DNA from: an uncultured Bacilli bacterium
GTDB lineage: Bacteria > Bacillota_I > Bacilli_A > RF39 > UBA660
Assembly: GCA_934162445.1 (NCBI GenBank)
Contig: CAKPIT010000002.1
Coordinates: forward strand, 124,001 to 188,000
Direction of reading: 5' to 3'
Length of the DNA stretch: 64,000 nt
A program made the position numbers and the translations under genes. The notes below the pieces were generated by a model, which was not told where the DNA came from, searched no databases, and worked only from the letters and a program-made list of their open reading frames with translations. Position 1 is the stretch's first letter. Every line of letters begins with the position of its first letter. This document shows, piece by piece, positions 26,391 through 35,000 of this stretch.

Positions 26391-28064
26391 TCATATCTTT
26401 AGTATTTTTTTGTTGTTTATTGATGTATTCCAATAGTAATCTTCTTTTGATGAAATTGCTATTGTTTTGATTCCTAATAATTCTGTTATTATTGAAATTT
26501 CAGTTCTTTTTAATTCTTTATTTTTTAAATATAAAATATTATCTTTTATTTCGATGTTTTCGTTTTCAATATATATATTTAGTTTTTTTAGTATGTTTTT
26601 AACATGCTTTTTTGTTATTGCTTTTTTTTGCTCAGCTGCTCTTTTACATATTTTTCTCTGTTCAATTGGACATAAATTACATTCTTTGCATATATCGGTT
26701 CCATAGAAAAATTTTCTTTCTGGTTTGTTTAAAATGGATGCAATAGCACAAGAAGTTGTTTGATATAAGGGATAATCATCCTTAAATTTTAATTCATTCC
26801 ATACATAGTTATATGCTTTTTTAGGCCAAACATTATCCGATTCTTTTGCAATCTCTCTAACATCTTTTAGTTCTTTCCAATTTATATTATTTATTATAGA
26901 ATCTGTTGTTTTCAATCCTATAACAACGGAAGCATCAGCATACTTTTTAACGAAATTATATATTTCATTTATTTTTTCTTTTGTGGAATTTTGTGGCAAG
27001 AAGGGTCTCCAATAATGGATTATACTAAGTTCATGTTTTTTTAATTTGATAAAATTATTTTCTATTTGTTTTTTTATAACTCCTTGTTCTATGTCGTTTT
27101 CTAAACCAGAATAGCTTAGTAGAAATATGAATTTATGTCCTTTTTTTATGTATTTTTTCAAATATTTAATGAATGTTTCTGGTATATTACACTTACTTAT
27201 AAATATAATTGGATTAATAATATTATTTTCATCTATCAAATATATTAATTGCTTTAAATATTCGATATTTTCTTTTGTGGAAAATGCATCGGTTTGTGAA
27301 AATAAACATAATGGTATATCTGACGTGTAGAATTTTGAGTGTAGTAATTTTTGTATTGCTTCTTCTGGATTTACTAGTATTATAGGTGCTATACCATTTA
27401 ATTTGTCTTTATCTAAAAAACAATATTTGCATTTTTTTGGACATCCTTGAATTGGATTTAAAACTAACCATGTAGCATGCATATCCACGATAGGATAATA
27501 TACTTTCTTTTCTTTTTCTTTATATCTATCTAGAAAACGATTTGCATCATTTAACATTTTTTTGTATTCTTTATCTATGTTTATATTAAGCTGTTCAATT
27601 ATTGAAAATATTATTTGAAAAAAATATTTTAATAGACTAGTTATGTATTGTTCAACTTTTGGAAATCCATATCTTATTTTATAATGACGATATTTTTCTT
27701 TTTCTAATGTTATTTCATTTAATTGTCCTATAATAGTTAACAATGTTATTATATTATTATTAATTGTATCATTATTTATTTCTTCATTGAATTGAATTTT
27801 TCTGATGTCAATTTTTATTTTTGTTGCATATGAGAATAATTGCAAGATAACGTCTGATATTTCATCACCAATTTCGCTGATGTTTCTTCCTTTTTCACCG
27901 TAAGATTTATTAGGGCTTATTATATACGCTACATGACCAATTTGTACTTGTAATTCATTTAGTACTGTTAGACTATTCCATTCTTTTTTTTCTGTTATTT
28001 TAAATTTTTCTTTAAGTGTTATTGAATCAGTATAGTATTTTGATATAAACTCATTTATTTTCAT
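26391..28064 (-). CDS. MazG-like domain fused to radical SAM enzyme
   Basis: A 557-residue chimera. The first 180 residues look like one or two MazG-type all-alpha NTP pyrophosphatase units: 'WNSLTVLNELQVQIGHVAYI' and the acidic 'EIGDEISDVILQLFSYATKI', then a weaker second copy ('LLTIIGQLNEITLEKEKYRHYK'). From about residue 190 a radical SAM core begins, with the cluster motif 'GCPKKCKYCFLD' (CxxxCxxC). Near residue 455 'CKECNLCPIEQRKICKR' offers four Cys for a second cluster. AGGAGG sets the start at 28064. In a glycan operon the radical chemistry could alter a nucleotide-linked sugar, but the substrate is unknown. I know of no standard family with this layout. Confidence 0.8.
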   Translation of the reverse strand: MKINEFISKYYTDSITLKEKFKITEKKEWNSLTVLNELQVQIGHVAYIISPNKSYGEKGRNISEIGDEISDVILQLFSYATKIKIDIRKIQFNEEINNDTINNNIITLLTIIGQLNEITLEKEKYRHYKIRYGFPKVEQYITSLLKYFFQIIFSIIEQLNINIDKEYKKMLNDANRFLDRYKEKEKKVYYPIVDMHATWLVLNPIQGCPKKCKYCFLDKDKLNGIAPIILVNPEEAIQKLLHSKFYTSDIPLCLFSQTDAFSTKENIEYLKQLIYLIDENNIINPIIFISKCNIPETFIKYLKKYIKKGHKFIFLLSYSGLENDIEQGVIKKQIENNFIKLKKHELSIIHYWRPFLPQNSTKEKINEIYNFVKKYADASVVIGLKTTDSIINNINWKELKDVREIAKESDNVWPKKAYNYVWNELKFKDDYPLYQTTSCAIASILNKPERKFFYGTDICKECNLCPIEQRKICKRAAEQKKAITKKHVKNILKKLNIYIENENIEIKDNILYLKNKELKRTEISIITELLGIKTIAISSKEDYYWNTSINNKKILKI

Positions 28065-28911
28065 CAATGACCTCCTTTAAATTTAATAATTTTTTATATT
28101 TTTTTTGATCTTTATTTGTTAATTTTTTGTATTTTTGATATACAACTTTTTTAATATACTTAAGTATAATTTGATTATTAATTTTTGATTTTTTAAATTC
28201 TGAAAGTAAAAACTCATAATGATATAATACATCAAAAAACTTTTTTAAAGTGTTGCTGTATTCATTATTTCTCATTATGCTATTATTGCTTTTGTAATAA
28301 AAGTAACCAACATAATCAATTGATAATATTTTTTTTGCTTTGCTTATAATTAGTGGTGTTAGTCCAAAATCTTCTTGAATTCTTCCATATGCGTATTTTA
28401 ACTTATTTTCTTTGAAGAGTTTTTTCTTATAACAATATAACCATGGTGGTCCAAATATTTCATTATTTGCACATAAATTTTCAAGTAATTTTATTCCAAT
28501 ATATTCGCCATAAAACGAAGTGTTAAATTTTCTTTCTATATTTTTATCATTTACCATTATTGCCTGATATCTTATTAAATCATAGTCATCTTTTAAGTAA
28601 TTGGATATATTTTTTAATAGATCTTTAGCTATATAGTCATCACTGTCAACAAATATAAAATACTTACTTTTCACTTTGCTTATTCCATAATTCCTCGCGT
28701 TTGATATTCCTTTGTTTTTTGTATTATATAATTTTATATTCTTATAAGTTAATTGATAATTTTTAATTATGTTAATTGTTTTATCGGTACTTCCATCATT
28801 TATGATTATTAATTCGTGTATATAATTTAATTGAGTAATAATGGAGTCCAAACATTTTTGTATATATTTTTCGGAATTATAAACTGGTATAATGATACTA
28901 ATCTCTTTCAT
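28051..28911 (-). CDS. Family 2 glycosyltransferase
   Basis: A 286-residue GT-A-fold glycosyltransferase with 'SIIIPVYNSEKYIQKCLDSI', 'IINDGSTDKT', 'ISNARNYGI' and the metal site 'FIFVDSDDYIA'. It is the third GT2 unit of the operon and differs enough from the other two in the acceptor half (for example 'GPPWLYCYKKKLF') to suggest another linkage. It overlaps the neighbouring genes by 14 bp on each side, so translation is coupled. There are no membrane helices. Confidence 0.92.
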   Translation of the reverse strand: MKEISIIIPVYNSEKYIQKCLDSIITQLNYIHELIIINDGSTDKTINIIKNYQLTYKNIKLYNTKNKGISNARNYGISKVKSKYFIFVDSDDYIAKDLLKNISNYLKDDYDLIRYQAIMVNDKNIERKFNTSFYGEYIGIKLLENLCANNEIFGPPWLYCYKKKLFKENKLKYAYGRIQEDFGLTPLIISKAKKILSIDYVGYFYYKSNNSIMRNNEYSNTLKKFFDVLYHYEFLLSEFKKSKINNQIILKYIKKVVYQKYKKLTNKDQKKYKKLLNLKEVIDENK

Positions 28912-29608
28912 ATTTTTTTACTCTTTTCATAACTAATTTGTAATTATCAAAACTATTATAATTTTCATTTGTACCATATAAAATAGGCTTCATTTCTAAT
29001 TGTTGAGCAGGAAAATAATCGTTTCTTAAATTATCTCCTATCATTATAGAATTAGTAGCTGGTATTTTGTTATCTAATATTGCTTTTTTAAATATTTCTA
29101 AGCTTGGTTTGCATATTTTTATATCATAACTAAATAAACAATAATCAAATAAGTTATTTATTTTTAATTCTCTAAAAATTTCACTTGCAACATCACCATA
29201 TATTGGCATATTTGAGATGATACCTAATTTATAGTTTTCTTTTTTTAATTCTTGTAATGTTTCTAATGCAAATGGTTCTAGTTGAGCATTTACAAATGTT
29301 TGATGGTATAATATTCTATATAATTCTATTGCTTCTTTTTCTGTGAATGTAAGTCCATATATTTGAAAGAAATCATTTAATACTGGTAATATATCTACTT
29401 CTTTATTTTTTGATTCATATATTCGTACTTTTTTTTGCCATATCTCATAATATGTTTTAAAGAGTTCATGTGTTATATTTATACCATAATATTTTTTTAT
29501 ATAACTAGTTGCTTCTTCTATTGATGAATCTAAAGTTGTTTTTTTATTATTTTTGAAATTAACTAACGTATTTCCTACATCAAAATATATGATATCAATA
29601 TTGTTCAT
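28898..29608 (-). CDS. HAD-superfamily hydrolase
   Basis: A 236-residue HAD phosphatase of the YjjG/PGP type. Motif I 'IIYFDVGNTLVNFKNN' has the nucleophile Asp; the second Asp of DxD is replaced by Gly-Asn ('DVGNT'), as in some family members. Motif II is 'LGIISNM', the motif III lysine is in 'ICKPSLEIF', and motif IV is 'IMIGDNLRNDY'. It probably dephosphorylates a phosphosugar or nucleotide in the glycan pathway. It overlaps both neighbours by 14 bp in the operon. Substrate specificity cannot be read from the sequence. Confidence 0.88.
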   Translation of the reverse strand: MNNIDIIYFDVGNTLVNFKNNKKTTLDSSIEEATSYIKKYYGINITHELFKTYYEIWQKKVRIYESKNKEVDILPVLNDFFQIYGLTFTEKEAIELYRILYHQTFVNAQLEPFALETLQELKKENYKLGIISNMPIYGDVASEIFRELKINNLFDYCLFSYDIKICKPSLEIFKKAILDNKIPATNSIMIGDNLRNDYFPAQQLEMKPILYGTNENYNSFDNYKLVMKRVKKYERD

Positions 29609-30041
29609 TTTCTTTTTCCTCTATATTTTTAATGATGTCACTTAAATATTCGTTTTTATTGAGAATAATTTTATTTTCATTTTTGTTTTTGATACAATCA
29701 TTTATATGTTCATTCCATCTTGAGAAGAAGCCATCTATGAAGTCTATATCACTTCCTCTTTTAATTGCTCTATTGCGATATTCTTCTTTTAATTCTTTTT
29801 GAGGGTATACTAGATAATATTTAATATTTTTTTTATTTAGTTTTTGTAATACGTCTCCATATGTTGTTATTAAAACGTAATCATATTTTTCTTTTAGAGC
29901 TAGGATACATTCAATATATATATTTACCCAATCATCAATTTTATTAAAATAGCGTGTATCCATGTCAATGCAATTAACGTTTTTATTTTGGGTAAGAAAA
30001 CTTTTACCGATATTTGAAAATCCACTAATAATGATGCCCAA
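29595..30041 (-). CDS. Small P-loop kinase-like protein, first gene of glycan operon
   Basis: A protein of about 148 residues whose N-terminus is a Walker A loop, 'IIISGFSNIGKSFL'. It is otherwise unlike known families, though 'DYVLITTYGDVLQKL' and 'YYLVYPQKELKEEYRNRAIKR' fit a small nucleotide or sugar kinase with a lid. The start is uncertain. The operon promoter (30070-30098) rules out the ORF's upstream ATG at 30098, and the AAAAAGGAG site ends right at ATG 30050, which favours the TTG at 30041 with 9-nt spacing. It overlaps the HAD gene by 14 bp. The operon thus has two distinct P-loop kinases. Confidence 0.6.
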   Translation of the reverse strand: MGIIISGFSNIGKSFLTQNKNVNCIDMDTRYFNKIDDWVNIYIECILALKEKYDYVLITTYGDVLQKLNKKNIKYYLVYPQKELKEEYRNRAIKRGSDIDFIDGFFSRWNEHINDCIKNKNENKIILNKNEYLSDIIKNIEEKENEQY

Positions 30042-30069
30042 AACAATCATCTCCTTTTTATTGGGTATT

Positions 30070-30098
30070 ATTATATCGTTTAATATACTTTTTATCAA
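30070..30098 (-). promoter_or_regulatory. Promoter of the glycan operon
   Basis: On the minus strand TTGATA (30098-30093), 17 bp and TATAAT (30075-30070) lie about 20-30 bp before the first gene. This gives a very short leader and a single transcript of about 10.7 kb to the terminator at 19317-19352. Confidence 0.8.
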
Positions 30099-30180
30099 CT
30101 ATTTTAGTTAATAAAAATTTTAACTTATTCTTATCTATTAATTGGAGATTTTTTCAATTAAAAAATTATTTATATAAAGA

Positions 30181-30212
30181 AAAAGATCTCATAATTAATT
30201 GAGATCTTTTTT
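30181..30212. terminator. Bidirectional terminator
   Basis: AAAAGATCTCA (30181-30191) pairs perfectly with TGAGATCTTTT (30200-30210) around 8 nt. It ends the Ig-like protein gene at its stop codon and insulates it from the glycan operon promoter. Confidence 0.85.
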
Positions 30213-30918
30213 AGGAGTTTTCTTTAACTTCTTCTTGTTGCTTTTCTTGATTATTATCTTCTTTAGGCTCAGTAGGAAGTGTTTCTTCCTTGCTTGGGGC
30301 AAGGGTCGGTTGATCATTAGTAACAGTGATAGTTCCTGTGTAAATACTATTATTATATTTTATAGTATATTGATAACTTCCCGGTTTATTAACGTTAACA
30401 TTGCTTAAATCAATAATCATAGTACTTTTAACTTCATCTGTTAATGGTTCAATGATGTAGTTAGATATATCAGTAGGAGGAATTGTTCCTACTTTGATAT
30501 TTAAAGTTTTTAGAGTTATACTTTGTAAGCTTTCTGTACTTTTTGGTGTTTCTTTAACGGTTATTAAAGCTTTATATACTTTCTTTTTATAGGTTACAGT
30601 ATAACTATAGGTTCCTACTTTAGTAACATCAACACTACTAGTATCTAATTTTAAATTAGCAAGTACTTCATCACTAACAGCACTTTCTAAGTAATCAACT
30701 ATTTTGATACTTAGTGGTGTATTTATTTCAATAGTTAAATTTTTTAATTTTATATTAGCATCGATTTCTTTTTGTATTTGTTTTTGTTCTACTACAACTA
30801 AAATGGTTTTTTTACTTGCTTTTTTCTGTAATGAAGAATACATAATGCCTGATGCAATTGATAAAATACCAAGTATATTTAAAGTTGTAATGAGAAGAAA
30901 TCTAGTCGATTTTTTCAT
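30211..30918 (-). CDS. Membrane-anchored protein with two Ig-like domains
   Basis: A 235-residue surface protein with an N-terminal membrane helix (about 8-28) and two repeats of about 80 residues. Each repeat ends in 'GTYSYTVTYKKKVYKALITV' or 'GSYQYTIKYNNSIYTGTITV', the signature of bacterial Ig-like (DUF5011/Big_3-type) folds. The C-terminus (from about 205) is a Glu/Lys/Pro/Gln-rich tail ('KEDNNQEKQQEEVKENS') with no sorting signal, so it is held by the N-terminal anchor. The role is probably structural or adhesive. It is monocistronic between two terminators. Confidence 0.75.
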   Translation of the reverse strand: MKKSTRFLLITTLNILGILSIASGIMYSSLQKKASKKTILVVVEQKQIQKEIDANIKLKNLTIEINTPLSIKIVDYLESAVSDEVLANLKLDTSSVDVTKVGTYSYTVTYKKKVYKALITVKETPKSTESLQSITLKTLNIKVGTIPPTDISNYIIEPLTDEVKSTMIIDLSNVNVNKPGSYQYTIKYNNSIYTGTITVTNDQPTLAPSKEETLPTEPKEDNNQEKQQEEVKENS

Positions 30919-30974
30919 AATATCATCTATCCTTTATAATCATTATAGTCGAAAAGAAAAAGATACGCAAGAAA

Positions 30975-31005
30975 AATAATTATTACTTGACAGGTAATAA
31001 TTATT
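30975..31005 (-). terminator. Terminator of lipoprotein gene
   Basis: AATAATTATTAC (30975-30986) and GTAATAATTATT (30994-31005) form a 12-bp stem with a 7-nt loop; T residues follow on the minus strand. It overlaps the stop of the 214-residue lipoprotein. Confidence 0.75.
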
Positions 31006-31645
31006 GATTTTTTTCTTTAAAGTTTTGATACCACTCTTTGGTTTTTTGTTTGGCTTTATTACCAAGATCTTTGGCGTTGTCTTTTAAATCATCTTTGAAT
31101 TCTTTAATAGCATCATATTTCTCTTCACCAATAAGTTCTTTTATTTTGTCTAAAGAGTTATAGTATTTATCAGTTATAAAGTCTTTTACGACTGTATATT
31201 TTGTCTCTAAATTATCTTTGTAATCAGGAGCGAAAGTACATATTTTTTGATCAATGATGCTTAAGTTTTGGAAGGTTGTCTTTTTAGCTTCTTCTTTTAG
31301 TTCATCGAAAGTAATACCTTTGATTTCTTTATCATAAAAGATGAAATCAGCAGCATTTATAAAGATATTAGTCGCCTTTTGTTTGGCTAAATCTAAATTG
31401 TTATTAGCAATTAGGGTATTGATTTCTTCTTTGTCTTGTTCAAAATTATCAAATGTTTCTTGATGTTCTTGCTCTTGTTGTCGTTTTATTTCTTCTTGTT
31501 TATTATCTGTGGTACTAACATCTTCAATTTCAGAACTTTTTACTTGTTTTTTTGTTTCTTTTTTCTCACATCCAGTTGTTATTAGGACAAGAGATGTTGC
31601 TAAACTTAATGATAATAATATTTTTTTAATTTTTAAATTTTTCAT
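31001..31645 (-). CDS. Lipoprotein of unknown function
   Basis: A 214-residue lipoprotein with a positively charged start, a hydrophobic h-region and the lipobox 'LITTGC' (Cys near residue 26). The mature part is almost all helical and charged: a Glu/Gln-rich linker ('NKQEEIKRQQEQEHQETF'), then helices with 'FDELKEEAKKTTF' and a C-terminal amphipathic helix rich in Lys/Asp ('FKDDLKDNAKDLGNKAKQKTKEW'), reminiscent of apolipoprotein-like repeats. No enzyme motif is present. AGGAG precedes the ATG, which overlaps the end of the YhcC gene by 20 bp, so the two are coupled. Confidence 0.7.
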   Translation of the reverse strand: MKNLKIKKILLSLSLATSLVLITTGCEKKETKKQVKSSEIEDVSTTDNKQEEIKRQQEQEHQETFDNFEQDKEEINTLIANNNLDLAKQKATNIFINAADFIFYDKEIKGITFDELKEEAKKTTFQNLSIIDQKICTFAPDYKDNLETKYTVVKDFITDKYYNSLDKIKELIGEEKYDAIKEFKDDLKDNAKDLGNKAKQKTKEWYQNFKEKNQ

Positions 31646-32588
31646 AATTCTCCTTTGTTTTATCTCCTTGGTAAATATCTTTTTTTACCATCAATTTATC
31701 AATATCATTTAAAACGGTGAATTTCTTTATTAACCATGTCGGTTCAATAATGTTTTTAGGATCAGGGTCACCTGTTAGTCTGTGGATAACTATTTCTTTT
31801 CTTAGGTATTCTAGTTGGGTGGTAACAATATCGACATATTCTTCCTTTGTTAAAACTTTAAATTTGTGTTTTTGATAATAGATTTCTAGGGGCGTATCTT
31901 TCAATATGTGTAGCATGTGGATTTTAATACCAGTGATATCTAAAGTGTTTAGATATTTAACGGTTTCAATCATCATGTCTTTGGTTTCGTTGGGAAGACC
32001 GTTAATGATGTGAACAACGACATTTATATTTCTTTCTCTAAGTTTTTTAACCATGTCTTCAAATTCTTTTAATGATGAACAGCGGTTTATTAATTTGGCT
32101 GTTTTATCATGGATAGTTTGGAGTCCTAGTTCTATGGTTAGGAAGGTTCTTTGGTTGATATCTTCTAGATAGTCTAAGCATTCATCGGTAATGCTATCGC
32201 TTCTTGTTGCAATAGAAAGACCAATAACATCATCTCTTTTAAGAAATGGTTCATAATATTCTTTTAATTTACTAACGCTAGCATAAGTATTGGTATTAGC
32301 TTGAAAATAGGCAATAAATTTGGCATTAGGCCATTTTTGGTGCATTAGGTTTTTTCCTTTTTCAAATTGAACTTCTAAAGGATCTTCTTTATTTCCAGCG
32401 AAATCACCACTACCAAGTTTGGAACAGTAAATACAACCGCCATAGCCCTTGGTACCATCAATATTGGGACAAGTGAAACTAGCATTTAGACTTACTTTGC
32501 AAACTTTACAATTAAATTTTTGTTTATAGTAGTAGGTTAGGGTATGATATCTTTTGTTATCAATACTATAAGGGAATTTATTTATCAT
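31626..32588 (-). CDS. YhcC/YtqA-family radical SAM protein (TIGR01212)
   Basis: A 320-residue radical SAM enzyme of the YhcC type. The cluster Cys residues are spaced as in this family: 'CPNIDGTKGYGGCIYCSKLGSG' region, with a long gap before CxxC. Further family phrases are 'FIAYFQANTNTYA', 'IGLSIATRSDSI', 'ELGLQTIHD' and 'HIINGLPNET'. The biochemical role is unsettled; family members are thought to act in RNA or cofactor modification. TAGGAG precedes the ATG. It overlaps the patatin gene by 11 bp and the lipoprotein by 20 bp, forming a three-gene unit. Confidence 0.9.
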   Translation of the reverse strand: MINKFPYSIDNKRYHTLTYYYKQKFNCKVCKVSLNASFTCPNIDGTKGYGGCIYCSKLGSGDFAGNKEDPLEVQFEKGKNLMHQKWPNAKFIAYFQANTNTYASVSKLKEYYEPFLKRDDVIGLSIATRSDSITDECLDYLEDINQRTFLTIELGLQTIHDKTAKLINRCSSLKEFEDMVKKLRERNINVVVHIINGLPNETKDMMIETVKYLNTLDITGIKIHMLHILKDTPLEIYYQKHKFKVLTKEEYVDIVTTQLEYLRKEIVIHRLTGDPDPKNIIEPTWLIKKFTVLNDIDKLMVKKDIYQGDKTKENYEKFKN

Positions 32589-33711
32589 AAGTAACTCCTA
32601 AGGTGAATAGAATTTGGGCTAGTCTCTTTTCTTTTTTAAAGATTAAATTAAGTTTAGAAGTGTTTTTATTTTGCTCTAAATTACTTAGAAAGAATAATGT
32701 TATTAATTTCGTACTGGCTTTAGTCTTTAATGTTTTTATTTCTTTAATAACACTTGTGGGAATCTTTTTTTCATAACTTATTTGTTGTTTGAGACATCTT
32801 TTATATTTTGCTAAGGAATAAATTTTGGTATCATCAAGTTTAAAGATTTTTCCTAAGCTTTCAAGAGATGATTGAAATTCTTTGTAAGTAATATTGTCAA
32901 GTTTGGTTTTATTTTTATTGTAGTAATTTTTTAGATGATTATTTTTAAAAGTGAAACAGTTACCTTCTAATTTATGAAAAGCTTTTAAGGTATCGTTATA
33001 GCCATATTTAAAATTGGTCTTTGCTTCTTTTTCATCAAAAGTTAGAAAGAAAGAGAGTTTATTTTTAGGCTTGATAATAATTTTATTAAGTTTTTTATTT
33101 AGTTTTCGTTTAATTCCGGGTGCTTCTAAGTCAACGATGATTAAGTTATCAGCGCCCATTTCTATAGCAAGATTAACGGGAATGTTATCATAGAAACCAC
33201 CATCAATAAATTTACTACCATCAATGTCTTTCATTTTGAAAGCTGGAAAACAGGTGGCAGAAGCCATCAAGTAATCTAAAAGTTTATCTTCAGGAATTTC
33301 CCTTTTAGTTAAACAAAGAGGAGTTTTATCTGTAAAATTATAGGTAATTAATCCAAAGTCTATATTGCTTTTATAAAATTTTCTAATGTTGATAGTCTCT
33401 TTTAAAATTTGTTCAATTTTTTCGGTGTTTTCGCCACCATTTTGTAAGAAACTATCGCGAAACAAATTAAAAACATCAATATTTTTCATAGATTTTGGTT
33501 TTTTGTCAAAGAGATATTCAAGATTTAGTTTTTTCCATATTTTTTTGGCCTTAAAGTATGATTTTTCAGTCATTAATGCTCCATTTAAAGCCCCAATGGA
33601 TGTTCCTGTGACAATACTATATTTAATATGTAATTTTCTTAAGGCTTTCCAAACTCCTAATTCATAGCTTCCTTTGGAACCGCCTCCAGATAAGATAATA
33701 GCTGTTTTCAT
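32578..33711 (-). CDS. Patatin-like phospholipase
   Basis: A 377-residue lipid acyl hydrolase. It carries the oxyanion glycine-rich loop 'ILSGGGSKGSYELGV' (about 5-19), the nucleophile elbow 'GTSIGALNGALM' (Ser near residue 39) and the catalytic Asp in 'FIDGGFYDNIPV' (DGG about 160). This Ser-Asp dyad set defines patatins, which cleave membrane phospholipids or triacylglycerol. No signal peptide is seen, so it is cytoplasmic. The C-terminal 150 residues are Lys-rich and less conserved. Start 33711 follows GAGGTG; the ORF's upstream residues 'MLH' are not needed. Confidence 0.9.
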   Translation of the reverse strand: MKTAIILSGGGSKGSYELGVWKALRKLHIKYSIVTGTSIGALNGALMTEKSYFKAKKIWKKLNLEYLFDKKPKSMKNIDVFNLFRDSFLQNGGENTEKIEQILKETINIRKFYKSNIDFGLITYNFTDKTPLCLTKREIPEDKLLDYLMASATCFPAFKMKDIDGSKFIDGGFYDNIPVNLAIEMGADNLIIVDLEAPGIKRKLNKKLNKIIIKPKNKLSFFLTFDEKEAKTNFKYGYNDTLKAFHKLEGNCFTFKNNHLKNYYNKNKTKLDNITYKEFQSSLESLGKIFKLDDTKIYSLAKYKRCLKQQISYEKKIPTSVIKEIKTLKTKASTKLITLFFLSNLEQNKNTSKLNLIFKKEKRLAQILFTLGVTYDK

Positions 33712-33786
33712 ATGTAACACCTCGCAAATATTATACCATAAAATGTTAAGTCATGTTATAATTAAATAGTAGGTGAAGTATTGTTT

Positions 33787-34911
33787 ATGAAAAGAAAAAT
33801 AAAGTTAAAAGATAGTGCAAAAAAAATGTTATATATAATAGGAGGAATAATTGTTGTTTTAATTATTATTTTTATGTTTTATTTAAATAAATGTAATCAA
33901 TTAAAAAATCTTGGTTATTCTTCTTCTGCAGTTCATAATATTATGAAAAGTTTTAGTAGTTCGAAAGTGATGAAGGTCGGTAAAAATAAGATGCTTAATG
34001 CCGCCTTTGAAAGTTCTTATTATAATGAAAAATATTTTAATAGATATACAAAAATTGAATATCAAAAGCAAAAGAACATTGTACGAAATGTAAATTTATT
34101 AATTAAAAAAGGTTATACTAATAATGAGATATCACTTATTTTAAAACGGGGTGATGATGATGATGTTTATCAATTTGCCAAACGTGATAGAGTTAAGTAT
34201 TTGGAGAAGTTTTTGAGTGTTAGTTATGCCAAACTTTCTAATTATGATAGATACTTAGCATATCAAGAGAAGGAAAATAATGATGAAGAGACAACGGTTT
34301 TATATGTAAATATGGATTTTGATAAAGAAAATTATGTGGATTATAAAACGATTGATAAGTTTGATTCTTATGTTCTTGTTAATAAACATAGACAACTTAG
34401 TGCTAAGTATGCTCCTACTAATTTAGTTAGTATTAAAAAAGAATATGTTAAAGGTAGTGAAGCTATTAAGATTGAAAAAACAGTGGCTAATGCTTTTTAT
34501 AAGATGGCGGAAGATGCTAGTAAGGATAATCTTTCACTTATGGTTAGTTCTGGATATCGTAGTTTTAAAGATCAAGAGGAGACTAATCAAATATATTTAA
34601 ATTTATATGGGCAAAAGTATGTTGATAATTATGTGGCAAAACCGGGATTCAGTGAGCATCAAACAGCAATGAGTCTTGATATTGCTAGTAAGAGTGTTAA
34701 TGTTTTTGTTAATAGTGATGAGTATACTTGGATGATGGATAATGGATATAAATATGGATTTATTCTTAGATATCCTAAAAGTAAAGAGGATATTACTGGA
34801 TATAAATGTGAAGCTTGGCATTTTCGGTATGTAGGGAAGAAAATAGCTAAATATATTAAGGAACATAATATAACTTATGATGAATATTATGTAATGTTTT
34901 TAGACAAATAA
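33787..34911 (+). CDS. Membrane-anchored VanY-type D,D-carboxypeptidase
   Basis: A 374-residue protein with one N-terminal transmembrane helix (about 16-37), a linker that includes short LysM-like or helical repeats ('LIKKGYTNNEISLILKRGDDD'), and a C-terminal M15B (VanY) zinc peptidase domain: 'SSGYRSFKDQE', 'PGFSEHQTAMSLDI' (His and Asp zinc ligands) and 'EAWHFRYVGKKIA' (third His). It trims the terminal D-Ala from peptidoglycan stem peptides outside the membrane. An in-frame TTG at 33781 is too close to AGGTGA, so I chose ATG 33787. The gene is divergent from the patatin gene. Confidence 0.92.
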   Translation: MKRKIKLKDSAKKMLYIIGGIIVVLIIIFMFYLNKCNQLKNLGYSSSAVHNIMKSFSSSKVMKVGKNKMLNAAFESSYYNEKYFNRYTKIEYQKQKNIVRNVNLLIKKGYTNNEISLILKRGDDDDVYQFAKRDRVKYLEKFLSVSYAKLSNYDRYLAYQEKENNDEETTVLYVNMDFDKENYVDYKTIDKFDSYVLVNKHRQLSAKYAPTNLVSIKKEYVKGSEAIKIEKTVANAFYKMAEDASKDNLSLMVSSGYRSFKDQEETNQIYLNLYGQKYVDNYVAKPGFSEHQTAMSLDIASKSVNVFVNSDEYTWMMDNGYKYGFILRYPKSKEDITGYKCEAWHFRYVGKKIAKYIKEHNITYDEYYVMFLDK

Positions 34912-35000
34912 GGTTAATTAATTGTCTTTATTTGTCATAATTATTTCTTTTCAATAATTGGGTTTTATGATAGAATTAAAGAGAATATGAGGTGGTCTAG

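Noticed and set aside
34903..34938. Hairpin after the VanY gene as a terminator
   Set aside because: A GACAAATAA/TTATTTGTC-type pairing exists but it starts before the stop codon, has mismatches and no T run directly after it.
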